Source: Vibrio coralliilyticus ATCC BAA-450 (GTDB lineage: Bacteria > Pseudomonadota > Gammaproteobacteria > Enterobacterales > Vibrionaceae). Taken from it: 64,000 nt of DNA. The translations under genes were made by a program, and so were the position numbers. The stretch's first letter is position 1; the number at the start of each line of letters is the position of its first letter. Positions 62,831-64,000 of the stretch are shown here, one piece after another. The DNA lies in contig NZ_ACZN01000018.1 of assembly GCF_000176135.1 (NCBI RefSeq), forward strand, positions 248,001 to 312,000, given 5' to 3'. The notes beneath the pieces are model-generated. The model was not told where the DNA came from. It did not search any database and saw only the letters and a list, made by a program, of their open reading frames with translations.

Positions 62831-63883
62831 TTAGTCTTCTCCATCGTCGTAAGAGACGTTCATCACCACGCGAAGTAACTCAGCAACAGGCTCAAACAAT
62901 GATTCTGGAATGACCTGACCGGGCTCTACCTGGTGATACAAGGCACGTGCTAGCGGAATGTTTTCAACCAGCGGAACCTCATGTTTCTCCGCCATTTCAA
63001 CAACATGCAGAGCCATATGTTCTTGCGCTTTGTCTAAAACCAATGGCAACGGTGTTTCACCCGGTTGGTAATAGAGGCATACCGCAATGTGCGTAGGGTT
63101 TCGGACAATGACTGTCGATTTTTTCACATTAGAAACCAACGAGCCGTTCGCTGTTTCTCTTTGCAGTTCGCGACGTTTTTGCTTCACTTCAGGGTTACCT
63201 TCTGTTTCCTTGTATTCCTGTTTAGTGTCTTCTTTCGACATCTTGAGCTGTTTCATTGTCTGGAAATGAACGAAAGCGTAATCCCCAACGGAAAAGACAA
63301 GGTAACAAACAAGGAAGGCGCCCCACAGCCATTTGATCAGCGTAAAAATGATCTCAACACCGCAATCTACACCACATGTAGGTAAATACTGGAACATATT
63401 CACATGCTGATGCAGCAGGTAATAAAAGACCAAACTGAGCACCAAAATCTTGAGCATGTTCTTACACAGCTCAAACAAGCTTTTCATTGAGAAGATGTTC
63501 TTTGCATTGTTGATGACATTCACTTTGTTAAAACTTGGTTTTAAGCTTTCAGATGCCCAAACAGGTCCTGTCTGAACCATGCAGCTAAACGCGACGGTAA
63601 TTACCAGAATAAAGACCAACCCCGCAATAAATCGAATAAGGATATAAACAAACGCCGCAACAACGGTTTCTGCCGCTACTTTAAGTGGCAAATCGATAGA
63701 AGTGATGGCGAGATCGATCATTTTCCAAATCGCCTCCATCATGCCTTGTCCTTCAATAATGAAGTAACCAAGAATCACTGCCATCTGAAAGCCTGTCACA
63801 ATCTCATTGCTTTTGATGACTTGGCCTTTTTTTCGCGCATCACGCAAGCGTTTTTGGGTTGGTTTTTCGGTTTTCTCAGCCAT
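62831..63883 (-). CDS. sctU: T3SS switch protein SctU
   Basis: The 350-residue protein has four membrane helices (~30-205) and a cytoplasmic domain with the autocleavage motif NPTH (262-265) inside VIVRNPTHIAVCLYY. Autocleavage between Asn and Pro changes substrate choice from needle to translocator. It starts 2 bases after the sctT stop. It is normally preceded by sctQ-R-S-T; here sctQ lies about 53 kb away in the same orientation. Confidence 0.96.
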   Translation of the reverse strand: MAEKTEKPTQKRLRDARKKGQVIKSNEIVTGFQMAVILGYFIIEGQGMMEAIWKMIDLAITSIDLPLKVAAETVVAAFVYILIRFIAGLVFILVITVAFSCMVQTGPVWASESLKPSFNKVNVINNAKNIFSMKSLFELCKNMLKILVLSLVFYYLLHQHVNMFQYLPTCGVDCGVEIIFTLIKWLWGAFLVCYLVFSVGDYAFVHFQTMKQLKMSKEDTKQEYKETEGNPEVKQKRRELQRETANGSLVSNVKKSTVIVRNPTHIAVCLYYQPGETPLPLVLDKAQEHMALHVVEMAEKHEVPLVENIPLARALYHQVEPGQVIPESLFEPVAELLRVVMNVSYDDGED

Positions 63884-63885
63884 AC

Positions 63886-64000
63886 CTAGCCCTTAAATAA
63901 TTGGAACAGTGTTGAGATGTTGCTTTCAAACTGATTTATTTGATTGAGGTAGTGAGACAGTGCGAAATGCATGCTCACCAAAAGTAGAAAGACGACTAAA
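63886..64000 (-). CDS. sctT: T3SS export apparatus protein SctT, C-terminal end
   Basis: The last ~38 codons are in the window, ending at TAG 63886-63888. They encode the final hydrophobic helix (VVFLLLVSMHFAL) and the tail LNQINQFESNISTLFQLFKG. The position directly before sctU is that of sctT in all SPI-2-like loci. The start and most of the gene lie beyond the window. Confidence 0.8.
   Translation of the reverse strand, partial: LVVFLLLVSMHFALSHYLNQINQFESNISTLFQLFKG

Overview
The window looks like Vibrio chromosome carrying a large virulence region. The clearest taxonomic marker is a vvhBA pair (4244-6167) whose 471-residue product has the same length and nearly the same visible sequence as Vibrio vulnificus cytolysin VvhA. 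Base composition, ribosome binding sites and terminators also fit a Vibrionaceae genome. No rRNA, tRNA, CRISPR array, integrase or transposase gene was recognised.

The backbone is a type III secretion system (T3SS) of the Salmonella SPI-2 / Edwardsiella Esa type, unlike the Ysc-type T3SS1 and Inv-Mxi-like T3SS2 usually described in Vibrio. It lies in two blocks. Block A (6365-23889) holds an effector-chaperone pair with a TcdA/TcdB-like glycosyltransferase, an effector with a SifA-type N-terminal translocation domain, sctQ-P-O-N-V-ssaM, a 1241-residue candidate effector with its chaperone, sctW-L-K-J-I, an ssaH-like gene, sctF, and an AraC-family regulator heading the needle operon. Block B (48901-64000) holds an SseF-like effector, chaperones, translocators SseD and SseC, two tandem SseB-type filament genes, SseA and SsaE chaperones, sctD, sctC, an ssaB/spiC-like gene, an SsrA-like hybrid kinase, a small membrane protein, an SsrB-like regulator, sctU and the end of sctT. 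sctR and sctS are not in the window.

Between the blocks lies about 25 kb of other material. 24.1-32.0 kb is accessory metabolism: HxlR regulator, type III polyketide synthase, S41 peptidase, DUF457 membrane protein, metallo-beta-lactamase fold enzyme, class I amidotransferase and a truncated HDOD protein. 32.5-48.6 kb encodes a 3612-residue VCBS-repeat adhesin and a type I secretion module with two paralogous ABC subunits, one of which has lost its nucleotide-binding motifs. A decayed piece of the sseF gene at 32137-32324 marks the left side of the adhesin module, and the intact gene lies on its right. This suggests the T3SS island was rearranged around the adhesin module.

Left of block A are vvhBA and a small group with a carotenoid oxygenase end, an ALO-type FAD oxidase and an exported protein that I could not assign.

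A near-perfect inverted repeat, TCAGGT-N4-ACCTGA, occurs four times. Three copies lie 58-62 bp upstream of the first genes of three T3SS operons (AraC-sctF, ssaM-sctV, ssaB-sctC). A weaker motif, TGGTC-N2-ACCA, precedes the two effector loci and the filament/translocon operon. Together these suggest a two-tier regulon in which SsrA/SsrB and the AraC-type protein coordinate apparatus, translocon and effectors.
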